From positions 3,453,001 through 3,517,000 of the forward strand of contig NZ_CP089979.1 in assembly GCF_021389935.1 (NCBI RefSeq): a DNA stretch of 64,000 nt. Direction: 5' to 3'. This stretch comes from Fulvivirga ligni. Lineage in GTDB: Bacteria; Bacteroidota; Bacteroidia; Cytophagales; Cyclobacteriaceae. The position numbers and the translations under genes are program-made. Within the stretch, counting starts at the first letter, position 1; each line of letters starts with the position of its first letter. Below the pieces are notes generated by a model. It did no database searches, was not told where the DNA came from, and saw only the letters and a list, made by a program, of their open reading frames with translations. Of this stretch, positions 1-9,028 are shown one piece after another.

Positions 1-1
1 C

Positions 2-1819
2 ATATCATTGCCATTAGGTTATACCACTTCTAAAGAATACGCTGAGTTAGAGTGGCCTATAGATATCGCCATTACGCTGATCTGGGTAGTGTTTGGTATC
101 AACATGATTGGTACCATTATCAAAAGAAGAGAGAAGCATATGTATGTGGCCATCTGGTTCTACATAGCCACGTTTGTTACCGTGGCAGTACTGCATGTGG
201 TAAACTCTTTTGAGCTGCCTGTAAGCTTTATGAAAAGTTATAGCTGGTACGCGGGCGTGCAAGACGCTCTTGTACAATGGTGGTATGGGCACAATGCTGT
301 GGCATTCTTCCTTACTACGCCTTTCTTAGGTTTAATGTATTACTACTTGCCTAAGGCAGCTAACAGACCGGTTTATTCCTATAAACTATCTATCATTCAC
401 TTCTGGTCATTAATATTCATCTATATCTGGGCCGGACCGCACCACTTACTTTATACCTCATTACCTGACTGGGCACAATCATTAGGTACTGTATTCTCTA
501 TCATGCTTATTGCTCCAAGCTGGGGTGGTATGCTCAACGGTTTGCTTACGCTTAGAGGAGCGTGGGACAAGGTGCGTGAAGATCCTGTTTTGAAATTTAT
601 GGTGGTGGCTGTTACCGCTTATGGTATGGCTACTTTAGAAGGGCCATTACTTTCGCTGAAAAACGTGAATGCCATAGCACACTTTACTGACTGGATTATT
701 GCTCACGTGCACGTAGGAGGTTTGGGTTGGAATGGCTTCCTTACTTTCGGAATGCTATATTGGTTAGTGCCAAAAATGTGGGGTACCAAACTGTTCTCAA
801 CTAAACTTGCCAATGTTCACTTCTGGATTGGTACGCTCGGAATCATTTTCTATGCATTGCCGATGTACGTGGCCGGGGTCACTCAAAGCTTAATGTGGAA
901 AGAGTTTAACCCTGAAGGATTCCTTGAGTATAAAAACTTCCTTGAAACTGTGGTTCAAATTCTTCCTATGTACATGCTAAGAGCCATTGGTGGTGGTCTG
1001 TATCTGGTAGGAGCTATCTTAATGAGCTATAACCTTATCCAAACTGCTAAGCAAGGCAGCTTTATCGCTAATGAAGAAGCAGCTGCTGCTCCTTTGGAAA
1101 AACATAAAAAGCATGTAGGTGGTCACTGGCATAGTGTGTTGGAAAGAAAGCCTGTGTTATTTACTGTGCTTACCGTAGTAGCCATTCTTATGGGTGGTGT
1201 CATAGAAATGGTACCTACCTTCCTTATCAAGAGTAATGTGCCTACTATAAGCAGTGTTAAACCCTACACACCGCTGGAACTTCAGGGTAGAGACCTGTAT
1301 ATAAGAGAAGGCTGTGTAAGCTGTCACTCGCAAATGGTAAGACCATTCAGATCTGAAACTGAGCGCTATGGCGAATATTCTAAGGCTGGTGAATTTGTTT
1401 TTGATCACCCATTCTTGTGGGGATCTAAGAGAACCGGACCAGATCTTCATAGAGAAGGTGGTAAGTACCTGGATAGCTGGCATTATAACCACATGCTGAA
1501 TCCATCTTCGGTATCTAGTGGGTCTATCATGCCTAACTATCCGTGGCTGTTCGAAAACCGAATAGACAAGACTACTACAGCCAGTAAAATAGCGGCCATG
1601 CGCAAGCTGGGAGTGCCTTATGAAGAAGGTTATGAAGAGATTGCCAATGATGTGCTAGACGAACAGGCGGCTCAGATAGTGAAAAACCTACAAGAGCAAA
1701 TAGAAGATGTAGAAGTAGTGCCTGATGCTGAAATAGTAGCATTAATCGCTTATCTGCAGCGTCTGGGTACAGACATCAAAGTCAAAGACACTCCATCATT
1801 AGAAGCATCAAACCAGTAA
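2..1819 (+). CDS. ccoNO: cbb3-type cytochrome c oxidase, fused subunits I/II (CcoN-CcoO), 5' truncated by window edge
   Basis: Catalytic core of the high-affinity terminal oxidase in the inner membrane, reducing O2 with electrons from cytochrome c. The first part is the C-terminal portion of CcoN: multi-helix, with a WWYGHNA segment carrying a Cu-ligand histidine, an AGPHH segment and an AHVHVGG heme-ligand pair. After a short linker near residue 375 it runs in one frame into CcoO, which has one transmembrane helix and a CVSCH heme c site encoded at 1313-1327. The reading frame is open to the left edge, so the true start lies outside; an in-frame TTG at 8 is not a believable start for this family. 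CcoN and CcoO are separate genes in proteobacteria, and the fusion is common in Bacteroidota (family knowledge). It heads a ccoNO-ccoQ-ccoP-ccoG run, 4 bp before ccoQ. Confidence 0.97.
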   Translation: MSLPLGYTTSKEYAELEWPIDIAITLIWVVFGINMIGTIIKRREKHMYVAIWFYIATFVTVAVLHVVNSFELPVSFMKSYSWYAGVQDALVQWWYGHNAVAFFLTTPFLGLMYYYLPKAANRPVYSYKLSIIHFWSLIFIYIWAGPHHLLYTSLPDWAQSLGTVFSIMLIAPSWGGMLNGLLTLRGAWDKVREDPVLKFMVVAVTAYGMATLEGPLLSLKNVNAIAHFTDWIIAHVHVGGLGWNGFLTFGMLYWLVPKMWGTKLFSTKLANVHFWIGTLGIIFYALPMYVAGVTQSLMWKEFNPEGFLEYKNFLETVVQILPMYMLRAIGGGLYLVGAILMSYNLIQTAKQGSFIANEEAAAAPLEKHKKHVGGHWHSVLERKPVLFTVLTVVAILMGGVIEMVPTFLIKSNVPTISSVKPYTPLELQGRDLYIREGCVSCHSQMVRPFRSETERYGEYSKAGEFVFDHPFLWGSKRTGPDLHREGGKYLDSWHYNHMLNPSSVSSGSIMPNYPWLFENRIDKTTTASKIAAMRKLGVPYEEGYEEIANDVLDEQAAQIVKNLQEQIEDVEVVPDAEIVALIAYLQRLGTDIKVKDTPSLEASNQ

Positions 1820-1823
1820 GATC

Positions 1824-2015
1824 ATGTTTAAGCATTATTTCGAACAAGTACATAACGTAGAGGTCTGGCCGATTATATCATTGGCCATCTTCTTCATCTT
1901 TTTTCTCTGTCTTATCCTTTGGGTAATACAGGCAGATAAAGGCTACATCTCCAAAATGAAGCAATTACCAGTTGATGACGCCACATTGTCCACCTCAAAC
2001 CCAGAAGAATCATGA
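1824..2015 (+). CDS. ccoQ: cbb3 oxidase small subunit CcoQ/FixQ
   Basis: A 63-residue single-pass membrane protein placed exactly where CcoQ belongs, between ccoNO and ccoP. One hydrophobic helix (about residues 16-36) is followed by a short charged cytoplasmic tail. CcoQ is a non-catalytic subunit thought to stabilise the complex and its association with CcoP. The stop codon overlaps the ccoP start by four bases (ATGA arrangement), suggesting translational coupling. Identification rests on size, topology and context, since CcoQ sequences are poorly conserved. Confidence 0.85.
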   Translation: MFKHYFEQVHNVEVWPIISLAIFFIFFLCLILWVIQADKGYISKMKQLPVDDATLSTSNPEES

Positions 2016-2980
2016 GCAAATTATTAAATATGTTAAAAAAGCCATTGATCACACTGATGATGTTGCTCACGGCCCAGCAGACCTGGGCTCAGGAAAGTGC
2101 AGCAGGATCAGATTCTAATACTGTATACTTCTACATTGTCATAGCTTTTGTGTTTATCACGTCCCTGATAGTTCTTAGGGTGGCTATGGTGATTTTGAAG
2201 CTGCTCAAGTTCATGGTGAAAGACCAGGCCAAGAGACAGGCTGAGGCAAGAGGAGAGGTGCTACCAGAAGAAAGCAACCAAGGCTGGTGGGCCAGATTCC
2301 TCACCAAAGCTAATGATGCCGTGCCGATAGAAGAAGAGGCAAGCATTATATTAGATCATAACTATGACGGAATCAGGGAGTTAGATAACCATTTACCGCC
2401 ATGGTGGAAAGGTATATTCTACGTTTCGATAGTATTCGCCATCATTTATTTGGGTGTGTATCATGTGTTTGATTCTATGCCACTGCCGGCTGAGGAATAT
2501 GAGATGGCCATGAGTGAGGCTGAAGAAGCCGCCCTGGCTCGTCAGGCCAGTATGCCAGCCAGCGTAATTGATGAGAACAATGTAGAACTCATGACTGATG
2601 CTGCTTCGCTGGCTAAAGGGCAGCAGATATTTAAAAACAACTGTGAGTCTTGCCACCGTGCAGATGGTGGTGGGGGCATAGGCCCTAACCTTACGGATGA
2701 GTATTGGCTGCATGGCGGCGGTATTCATCATGTGTTTGCTACCATCAAAAACGGTGTTCCTGAAAAGGGAATGATCTCCTGGGAGCCATTACTTTCACCA
2801 CAGCAGCTGCAAAATGTAGCCTCTTACGTGATAAGCATGGGCGGATCTAACCCGCCGGATGCTAAAGCACCGCAAGGAGAAATCTATGAAGGCGGCGAAG
2901 AGGTAGAAACACTGGAAAGCCCTACAGATTCGGCCGGCGTGGCAGTAGATACTTTAGCTACGGTAGAAGCCAGTCTATAA
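2012..2980 (+). CDS. ccoP: cbb3 oxidase cytochrome c subunit III (CcoP)
   Basis: Membrane-anchored cytochrome c passing electrons to the CcoNO core. An N-terminal signal-like segment is followed by two membrane helices (roughly residues 37-62 and 133-156), then a periplasmic cytochrome c domain with CESCH at residues 211-215 and a downstream GMISW methionine as likely distal ligand. Only one CxxCH site is visible, whereas proteobacterial CcoP usually has two; single-heme versions are usual in Bacteroidota. The first ~30 residues (MLLTAQQTWAQ) look like a signal peptide, giving a longer N-terminus than classical CcoP. The last 50 residues are acidic and low in complexity. Overlaps ccoQ by 4 bp; ccoG follows after 16 bp. 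Confidence 0.95.
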   Translation: MSKLLNMLKKPLITLMMLLTAQQTWAQESAAGSDSNTVYFYIVIAFVFITSLIVLRVAMVILKLLKFMVKDQAKRQAEARGEVLPEESNQGWWARFLTKANDAVPIEEEASIILDHNYDGIRELDNHLPPWWKGIFYVSIVFAIIYLGVYHVFDSMPLPAEEYEMAMSEAEEAALARQASMPASVIDENNVELMTDAASLAKGQQIFKNNCESCHRADGGGGIGPNLTDEYWLHGGGIHHVFATIKNGVPEKGMISWEPLLSPQQLQNVASYVISMGGSNPPDAKAPQGEIYEGGEEVETLESPTDSAGVAVDTLATVEASL

Positions 2981-2996
2981 ATAAATACAAAAAAAG

Positions 2997-4436
2997 ATGA
3001 GTCAGCAGGAAGGATTGGATAAGCTGTATCAGTTTGACGAAGAGTTCAAAGATACCATAGCTACTGTAGATGCGGAAGGCAAGCGAGTGTGGGTATACCC
3101 GAAGAAGCCTTCGGGCAACTACCACAGAAGAAGGATCGTGGTGACTATTATTCTCCTGGGCATTCTCTTCGCCGGTCCGTTTATTAAGATCAGTGGCCGT
3201 CCGTTTCTGTTGCTCAATGTTTTTGAACGCAAATTTGTAATCCTGGGCCAGGCTTTCTGGCCCCAGGATTTCTTCTTACTGGCCTTGCTGCTCATCACCT
3301 TTTTCGTCTTCATTATTCTCTTTACAGTAATTTTTGGACGAATATGGTGTGGTTGGGCTTGTCCGCAGACCCTGTTTTTAGAGATGGTCTTCCGTAAGAT
3401 AGAATACCTGATAGAAGGCGATGCCAACCAACAGCGAAAGTTGAAAAAAGCTCCATGGACAGCCGAGAAAATCAGTAAGAGACTCACAAAACACACCATT
3501 TTCATTATTATCTCTTTACTTATCTCACATACCGTAATGGCTTACCTGATAGGCATAGAAGAAGTAATAAACATTGTAAGCCAGCCACCCAGCGAGCACT
3601 GGGCCGGATTTATGGGGCTCATGGCCTTTACGGCGATATTTTATGGAGTATTCTCCTGGTTTAGAGAGCAGGCCTGCGTGGCAGTTTGTCCTTATGGACG
3701 ATTGCAGGGTGTGCTGCTAGATAAGAAATCCATAGCCGTAATGTATGACTGGGTGCGGGGTGAACCAAGAGGAAAGCTGAAAAAGAAAGTGGAGGAAACT
3801 CCAAAAGGCGACTGCATTGACTGTAAGCTGTGCGTACATGCCTGCCCTACAGGTATTGACATAAGAAATGGCACCCAGCTGGAATGCGTGAACTGTACCG
3901 CCTGTATCGACGCTTGCGATGAGGTGATGCTTAAGGTGAACAAACCCCAAGGCTTGATCCGCTATGCCTCACATGAATCTATAGAGGAAGGAAGCCAAAA
4001 GATATTCACCAAAAGAGCGGCCGCTTATTCTGTGGTGCTGGTGCTACTGCTCGGCATACTAGGCTTTTCACTAGCCACCAGGTCCGACATAGAAACCACC
4101 ATCCTGAAAGTACCAGGACAGCTCTACCAAAAAACAGACGACGGCTTCATCAGCAACCTGTACAATATCCAATTTGTAAACAAAACCTTTGATGACATCA
4201 CCCTGGAACTGAAAGTACTCAACATGCCCGAAGCCATCATCACCAAAGTAGGAGAGGGCCAACAAAAAGTACCCCAAAACGGCCTGGCCGAAGGAGTATA
4301 CTTCATTAAAATACCCGCCACCCAACTAGAGTCTATGACCACCACCCTAAAAATAGGCATCTACAAAAACGGCAACCTCCTAGAAACCACCAAAACCAAA
4401 TTCCTAGGCCCAATGAAAATGGGGAATAAGAAGTGA
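2997..4436 (+). CDS. ccoG: cbb3 oxidase assembly ferredoxin CcoG (FixG/RdxA family)
   Basis: Polytopic membrane iron-sulfur protein needed for cbb3 oxidase assembly; in proteobacteria CcoG has been shown to act as a cupric reductase supplying Cu(I). Helices lie near residues 43-62, 92-115, 160-185 and 200-220. A WCGWACPQT segment follows the second helix, and two 4Fe-4S motifs, CIDCKLCVHACP and CVNCTACIDACD, sit near residues 272-303. A last helix (about 342-362) anchors a C-terminal Ig-like periplasmic domain. At 479 residues the length is normal. The codons for the C-terminal domain (about 4080-4430) are much richer in A and C than the first two thirds of the gene, and this trend leads directly into the A/C-rich repeat downstream. 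Confidence 0.96.
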   Translation: MSQQEGLDKLYQFDEEFKDTIATVDAEGKRVWVYPKKPSGNYHRRRIVVTIILLGILFAGPFIKISGRPFLLLNVFERKFVILGQAFWPQDFFLLALLLITFFVFIILFTVIFGRIWCGWACPQTLFLEMVFRKIEYLIEGDANQQRKLKKAPWTAEKISKRLTKHTIFIIISLLISHTVMAYLIGIEEVINIVSQPPSEHWAGFMGLMAFTAIFYGVFSWFREQACVAVCPYGRLQGVLLDKKSIAVMYDWVRGEPRGKLKKKVEETPKGDCIDCKLCVHACPTGIDIRNGTQLECVNCTACIDACDEVMLKVNKPQGLIRYASHESIEEGSQKIFTKRAAAYSVVLVLLLGILGFSLATRSDIETTILKVPGQLYQKTDDGFISNLYNIQFVNKTFDDITLELKVLNMPEAIITKVGEGQQKVPQNGLAEGVYFIKIPATQLESMTTTLKIGIYKNGNLLETTKTKFLGPMKMGNKK

Positions 4437-4808
4437 GTAATGAGCTGTGAGACAAGAGATATGAGATGATTAGTAAATAGTATCGAGTAAATAGATGTGA
4501 GATATGAGAATCCAATAACCAATAACAAATAACTAATAACTCAATAACCAACTAGCAACGAGTAGTGAGTAAATAGATATTAGAAAAAGAATCAAATAAC
4601 GAATAACATAATAACCAATAACCAACTAGTAAATAGTATAGAGTAAATAGATGTGAGACGTGAGATATGAGAATCCAATAACTAATAACCAATAACTAAT
4701 AACCAATAACCTAATAACTCAATAACCCAATAACTCAATAACCAACTAGATAACAGAAAAAAGAATCAAACAACCAATAACCCAATAACCAATAACCAAT
4801 AAAAAAAA
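4437..4808 (+). repeat. low-complexity heptamer repeat region between ccoG and ccoH
   Basis: A gene-free stretch built of two alternating ingredients: runs of the near-heptamer CAATAAC/CCAATAA and a longer spacer resembling GAGTAAATAGATGTGAGA. At least three imperfect units are visible, starting near 4464, 4556 and 4624, and several heptamer runs end in CAACTAG. The plus strand of the heptamer runs is almost free of G. Because seven is not a multiple of three, the TAA inside the heptamer occurs in every forward frame, so no translation can cross it. It lies inside what is otherwise an operon. No promoter, hairpin or ORF of note was recognised. Confidence 0.85.
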
Positions 4809-5243
4809 ATGAACTGGAACACAATAATAATAATCGCATTTGTCGGCTTCGTGGGGTTGATTGCTACGCTGGTTACTATCAGTATGAAGCAGGACGTGAG
4901 TTTGGTGGCACAGGACTATTATGTGCAGGAGATAGCCTATCAAAAACAGATTGAAAGGATTAAAAACACCAAAGCGCTGGGAGATGAACAGCTGAAGGTG
5001 CTATTCAATAAAGAGGCTGGGTTTTTATCATTAAGTATGGCCAATAATGACATTAGCCAGGGTGAAGTGCACTTCTTCAGACCTTCAGATGCTACGAAGG
5101 ACAAGAAGTTCATCCTTAGATTAAACGACGATGGGCAGCAGGGCTTTGATCTGTCTGATTTTCAGAAAGGTAAGTGGACATTAAAGATCAACTGGAATAA
5201 GAACGGTAAAGAATACTACGAAGAGCAAACTATAATCATCTAA
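4809..5243 (+). CDS. ccoH: cbb3 oxidase assembly protein CcoH/FixH
   Basis: A 144-residue protein with one N-terminal membrane helix (about residues 5-25) and a small periplasmic beta-rich domain, the FixH layout. The conserved YYVQEIAYQKQIERI stretch after the helix is typical of Bacteroidota FixH. FixH/CcoH takes part in cbb3 oxidase maturation. The start follows an A-rich run (AATAAAAAAAAATG) rather than a purine-rich Shine-Dalgarno, as is common in this phylum. Located after the heptamer repeat and 10 bp before the TauE/SafE-like gene, with which it is probably co-transcribed. Confidence 0.88.
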   Translation: MNWNTIIIIAFVGFVGLIATLVTISMKQDVSLVAQDYYVQEIAYQKQIERIKNTKALGDEQLKVLFNKEAGFLSLSMANNDISQGEVHFFRPSDATKDKKFILRLNDDGQQGFDLSDFQKGKWTLKINWNKNGKEYYEEQTIII

Positions 5244-5253
5244 ACGGAATGCC

Positions 5254-5952
5254 ATGCAGAGTTGGGTTGTATCAGGATTTTTAGCCGGTTTTTTAGGCAG
5301 CGTACATTGTGCTGTTATGTGTGGGCCACTGTCCATGGCGGTAAATGGCCAGCGTAACTTTTTGCAGCAGCTTTTCTATAACAGCGGCCGACTGATCACC
5401 TACATAATTCTGGGCATAGCCTTTGGCTTTATGGGCCGCGGACTCTCCGTATTTGGCTGGCAGCAGGGCCTTTCCATAGCCATGGGCGTGGTGGTAATAC
5501 TCTTCACCCTATTCCCCAGATACCAGCACAAGCTTTTGCAAACACCTATGCACCAGCGCATCATACAGCCCCTGCGACGACAGTTGCAGAAGGTGCTGAA
5601 AACCAAAAACCTATTCACCTACCTGATCATTGGCATGCTGAATGGCCTGCTACCCTGCGGCTTGGTATACATGGTACTTTCCGTAAGTGTAGCCACCGGC
5701 ACCATTGAAGGCGGAGCACTGGTAATGTTGGGCTTTGGCCTCGGCACCTGGCCCATGATGCTGGGCATAACCAAACTGTTTACCCTGATAAAAACACAAA
5801 AGGCCATTTCCTCCCAATATATCATCCCATCACTAGCCCTGATCATGGGCACCCTACTCATCCTTAGAGGCCTCTCTCTCGACATCCCATACGTGAGCCC
5901 AGTGATCTCCTCCTTAGGTTTGGATTGGGGAATTAGCGGGTGTGGGATTTAA
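5254..5952 (+). CDS. TauE/SafE-like (heavy-metal transport associated) membrane protein
   Basis: Six-helix integral membrane protein of the sulfite exporter TauE/SafE superfamily, subgroup with an N-terminal HCAVMCGP motif and a central GLLPCGLVYMVLS motif, both visible. This subgroup is a standard neighbour of fixGH in Bacteroidota and has been linked to copper handling for cbb3 oxidase; the transported substrate here is unknown. The gene is 232 residues, complete, and closes the cco locus. Its distal half is C-rich at third codon positions, like the end of ccoG. A copy of the three-member dispersed repeat begins at its stop codon. Confidence 0.85.
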   Translation: MQSWVVSGFLAGFLGSVHCAVMCGPLSMAVNGQRNFLQQLFYNSGRLITYIILGIAFGFMGRGLSVFGWQQGLSIAMGVVVILFTLFPRYQHKLLQTPMHQRIIQPLRRQLQKVLKTKNLFTYLIIGMLNGLLPCGLVYMVLSVSVATGTIEGGALVMLGFGLGTWPMMLGITKLFTLIKTQKAISSQYIIPSLALIMGTLLILRGLSLDIPYVSPVISSLGLDWGISGCGI

Positions 5953-6018
5953 GAGGTTTAATAATATTCCGTTTTTCATGTGATATTTTTTATTGAAATT
6001 ATTAAGTTAAGGGATTGG
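5951..6018 (+). repeat. dispersed repeat R, copy 1 (partial)
   Basis: Shares about 37 consecutive bases, centred on TGATATTTTTTATTGAAA (5981-5998), with two fuller copies at 9029-9158 and 9683-9812. This copy begins at the stop codon of the upstream gene and loses similarity after about 6018. All three copies have the same orientation, and each sits just after one gene and before the next. Confidence 0.8.
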
Positions 6019-6162
6019 GAATTATCTGATGCTGAATGTTTATAAACGTTTGTAAGTATTTATAACTGGCTATAATTCTGATAATTAATGACTTAAAGAA
6101 TTTTCATCTGGGTATTGGGTATTGTCTATACTCGGATGTTAAGCTTCATTAAAAGAAACTGA

Positions 6163-8097
6163 ATGAATAAAGAAAATATCAAAGAGAAAAGGCTATATTT
6201 TTTGTTCTCCAAACTGAACAATAAACAGTCTAACAACACTCATTTTTCCCTAGTTGTAGACACTTTCATTAATAATGGAAATAGCTTTTTGAATCTCTTT
6301 GAAATTTCTCAAAAACTTCAAGAAATAGGCATTTCTATTAAGCCCGAAGCCTTAGAAAAAATAGTAGACGAAGATTCCTATAAATCTTACTTTGAAGTTC
6401 CAGAAGACTTTGGAATTGACACTCCCTTTCGACTTAAAAAAATCCATTACGATAACTTAAGCTCATACAAAAATTATTATGACAAGTTAGATTCTTATGT
6501 TGTTAACTTTCTTAAGACAAATAACATATCAATTGACAAGGCTGAAATCGTTAAGGAAATACTATTGACAACCTTGTTTAAAAGAAACTTAAGTTTCCTA
6601 AAACAACTCATTACGTCAAAGGATGCAAACAAACTTGAAAGTATATTAATTCTCGATAAAAATGGGCATTACGATGATGAAGATTGCGGAATTTACAATA
6701 ATCTGATTCTTACTTCAGGTTCAGATTTCAACGAGATATTGCGAGTTTTGCTCTACAAAATATTCGATTTTCTCCAGCTCCATTACAACCCCAATATTGA
6801 TAAAACTTTAAATGAAACATATAAAAACAAGGTTTTTTATTTAGATAGTTCTTTCATTATTAGGTTGTTTGGTTTTGACAATGAATTACGAGAGCATAGA
6901 GCTCTTGAGTTAGTTAACATTTTAAATAAAATAGAAGGGGTAAAATTCATTATCCATAATTCAACCATCACTGAAACTCAGGTTAATATTAAGAACCTTA
7001 TTGATAGAGTTTCAAAACTTCTAAATCATTCGGACAAAGCTTTGTTAAAACTGAATGATATAAGCAACAAAAAAAACGATACAGTCGAACTATATCTTCG
7101 ACTTAAAAAGAAAGGAAGAATTGTCAATAGAGAAGATTTCAGTCTTCATTTCAATAATGTTCTAATAAAACTGAAATCAATCATTGGACCTAACTTAGTT
7201 GATAGAGACGATCAGAGAATTACTTATTCAAAAGATAAACTTGAAACCCTTTTAAGTGAACTTTCAAGTACCGAGAAAACCAGTTCAAGGATAGACCATA
7301 TATCAAAGTTGTTACTATATATCGAAGGCCTCCGAGAATCAAATATTTACAACTTATATGATATTAAATATTGGCTAATCACAACAGATAACACTACCCT
7401 AAAGATTGATGGAAAGATTCGGACAATAAATGAAGACAATAGCAAGAGCGTATGCATTTTACCAACAGAACTGTTAAGAACAATCTCAAATAGAACAGAA
7501 ATTAGTGCCGACTATATTGAAGTATTTAAGCAATTTATGGTTTACTCAAATGCCTTCGAAGAGCAATATTCCGAAAAGGAACTTGAAACTATTGATAAAG
7601 TCATAACCTTAGCCGAATCCGCTAATAATGAAGAATATGACGTTGACTATTATATTTCTAATTTGTTTGACGAAATCAATTTAGAAGAATTGATGAACCG
7701 TTTGCAAAAAGTTGGCGACAAGGAAAAAGAAGATATTGAGCTAGTAAAAATATTTGAAGAAACTTTTGGAGGTGTTTACAGAGAAAAATATTTGGCTTTA
7801 ATTGCCGCAAGGAAAAAAACAGTAAGCATTGTTGCTAAAGTTTTAAGATATCTTACTTTCTTTTCGCTCCCAGCACTAATACTTGTTTTATTCTTAAAAT
7901 TAGTGCTAAATCCTGATTTTGAGTTTTTAGACCCGTTAACCTATGTGAATGATGGCAATTGGTCAAAACTTGAATTTATTTTCACGTTGATTCAACTAAT
8001 TATCGTTCCAACAGCGATATTCCTGAATAAGAAATATGGTAACGGAATTGAAATTTGGTTGAATAGAATAATGAAAAACAATAAAAACGAAGCCTAA
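6163..8097 (+). CDS. PIN-like domain protein with two C-terminal membrane helices
   Basis: A 644-residue AT-rich protein of no recognised full-length family. A central PIN-like nuclease fold is suggested by FYLDSSFI (D228), a strand-turn ending STITETQ (E271), and YWLITTDNTTL (D409) followed by a VCILPTELL strand; the spacing of acidic residues and hydrophobic strands matches PIN/VapC domains, with a large charged helical insertion between E271 and D409. Residues 1-220 are helical and unassigned. Two hydrophobic helices (about 563-585 and 604-624) place the protein in the membrane with a short basic tail. No signal peptide. Base composition differs from the cco genes, and it is flanked by a dispersed repeat upstream and group II intron debris downstream, so it looks acquired. 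A defence or RNA-cleavage role is inference only. Confidence 0.6.
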   Translation: MNKENIKEKRLYFLFSKLNNKQSNNTHFSLVVDTFINNGNSFLNLFEISQKLQEIGISIKPEALEKIVDEDSYKSYFEVPEDFGIDTPFRLKKIHYDNLSSYKNYYDKLDSYVVNFLKTNNISIDKAEIVKEILLTTLFKRNLSFLKQLITSKDANKLESILILDKNGHYDDEDCGIYNNLILTSGSDFNEILRVLLYKIFDFLQLHYNPNIDKTLNETYKNKVFYLDSSFIIRLFGFDNELREHRALELVNILNKIEGVKFIIHNSTITETQVNIKNLIDRVSKLLNHSDKALLKLNDISNKKNDTVELYLRLKKKGRIVNREDFSLHFNNVLIKLKSIIGPNLVDRDDQRITYSKDKLETLLSELSSTEKTSSRIDHISKLLLYIEGLRESNIYNLYDIKYWLITTDNTTLKIDGKIRTINEDNSKSVCILPTELLRTISNRTEISADYIEVFKQFMVYSNAFEEQYSEKELETIDKVITLAESANNEEYDVDYYISNLFDEINLEELMNRLQKVGDKEKEDIELVKIFEETFGGVYREKYLALIAARKKTVSIVAKVLRYLTFFSLPALILVLFLKLVLNPDFEFLDPLTYVNDGNWSKLEFIFTLIQLIIVPTAIFLNKKYGNGIEIWLNRIMKNNKNEA

Positions 8098-8262
8098 TCG
8101 AGTAGACGGCTCTGACTCAAATTGAGCCAGAGTGCGCCTCTCACACCACCCGGCGTACGGTCCTCGTACCGGGCGGTTCATTGAATCTCTGGTTGAAGTT
8201 TTAGGTAATAATTCAGCATACTTTGATACCCTTTCTTTCTTAGTCGTGATATGGTGATAGTA
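8097..8262 (-). mobile_element. group II intron 3' remnant (domains V and VI)
   Basis: Read on the minus strand, 8178-8145 is a 34-nt hairpin of domain V type: outer stem ACC...GGT, CCGG/CCGG, a two-base bulge, then TACG/CGTA. It is followed by GTGTGAGAGG, a domain VI-like hairpin (8133-8111, CTCTG...CAGAG) and CTACTCGAT, the usual 3' end of bacterial ORF-bearing introns. The exon junction would be at 8097, the last base of the PIN-like gene's stop codon. Just upstream in intron orientation, 8262-8178 reads as an open tail ending in a stop right before domain V, consistent with the last residues of an intron reverse transcriptase. The rest of the intron is absent. Confidence 0.7.
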
Positions 8263-8292
8263 GTCCTCAGGATGGGGCTTTGAGCTTTTTCC

Positions 8293-8324
8293 TACTCAGA
8301 GTTACTCGTAGAGAACTCTGAGTA
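8293..8324. repeat. hairpin repeat H, copy 1
   Basis: Perfect 11-bp inverted repeat, TACTCAGAGTT (8293-8303) and AACTCTGAGTA (8314-8324), around a 10-base loop that itself contains CTC and GAG. It is preceded by TTTTTCC and followed by TCTGATC. The same element recurs at 10566-10595, and its left half recurs at 9822-9836. There is no T-run after the stem, so it is not an ordinary terminator. The 348-bp gap 8098-8445 otherwise holds only the intron remnant. Confidence 0.8.
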
Positions 8325-8445
8325 TCTGATCCTGTTGATGTTAAAGTAACCCCCGCTGGCATCTCTAAGAATTATAGTCTATTAGTCTGAAGAGTATAGA
8401 TTATATTCGTAATTTCCCTGACGCTCAAATCTATTTTAGAAAACA

Positions 8446-8887
8446 ATGAAATACGTTAAAATTTTGGTTTTGCTTTTAGCTGTATTTGCTTGCAAACAAA
8501 ACTCTACTGATATGAAAACGGCTGAAAGCTATGCAGATAAGTTCGAAGAATTCATTACTAAGAAAAAGTTCGTTGAGGAAAATTATTATCCAGGAATAGC
8601 TGATGAAAAAATGCGACCAATGCTTACCGAGAAAGTAAATAGTATCGCGGTCGATTTTAGAAGTGTGTCGGAATCAGGGCATCCAACTGATAAAAAATAC
8701 CAGGAGAAGATTGGTATTGGTCTTTCAAGGTTCGATAACGTTTACTTGCAACTGGACACAGAAGATAGAGAGAGTATGTACATACATTGAAGAGTTAATG
8801 GACATCGTGGGACTAGAAAGTTCAGATGGACAGCTAAATAAATTTATGTATGGGTTTGATCCCAATGAGTTTGTAAAGGGAAATTAA
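8446..8887 (+). pseudogene. small lipoprotein, frameshifted (possibly DUF4844-like)
   Basis: Begins MKYVKILVLLLAVFAC, a lipoprotein signal peptide with Cys16, and runs 114 codons to a stop at 8790. The expected continuation (YIEELMDIVGLESSDGQ...) is in the next frame up to 8887. The break falls in a short AG dinucleotide run (8767-8774): adding one AG unit would restore a continuous product of about 147 residues. The C-terminal wording resembles DUF4844 proteins of Bacteroidota as I remember them; this was not searched. It could be a decayed gene, a sequencing error, or a slippage-switched gene. Confidence 0.6.
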
Positions 8888-9028
8888 AAGCCCTTGCTAT
8901 TCGTAGTCTTCAACCCCGAATTTTCCAATGATTACTAGTATCTCCGACACGGTATTAAATGTCAAATTTTACATTTCTGTCATTAAATCCGGCACAAGCG
9001 CCGCTGGTGCCGCTAACTAGTAGAATAT

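Noticed and set aside
3119-4325. Several open frames on the minus strand opposite ccoG
   Set aside because: They are shadows of a strongly conserved gene, with no start context and no protein-like composition.
4437-4808. CRISPR array
   Set aside because: The units are degenerate heptamers without constant-length spacers, and no cas genes are near.
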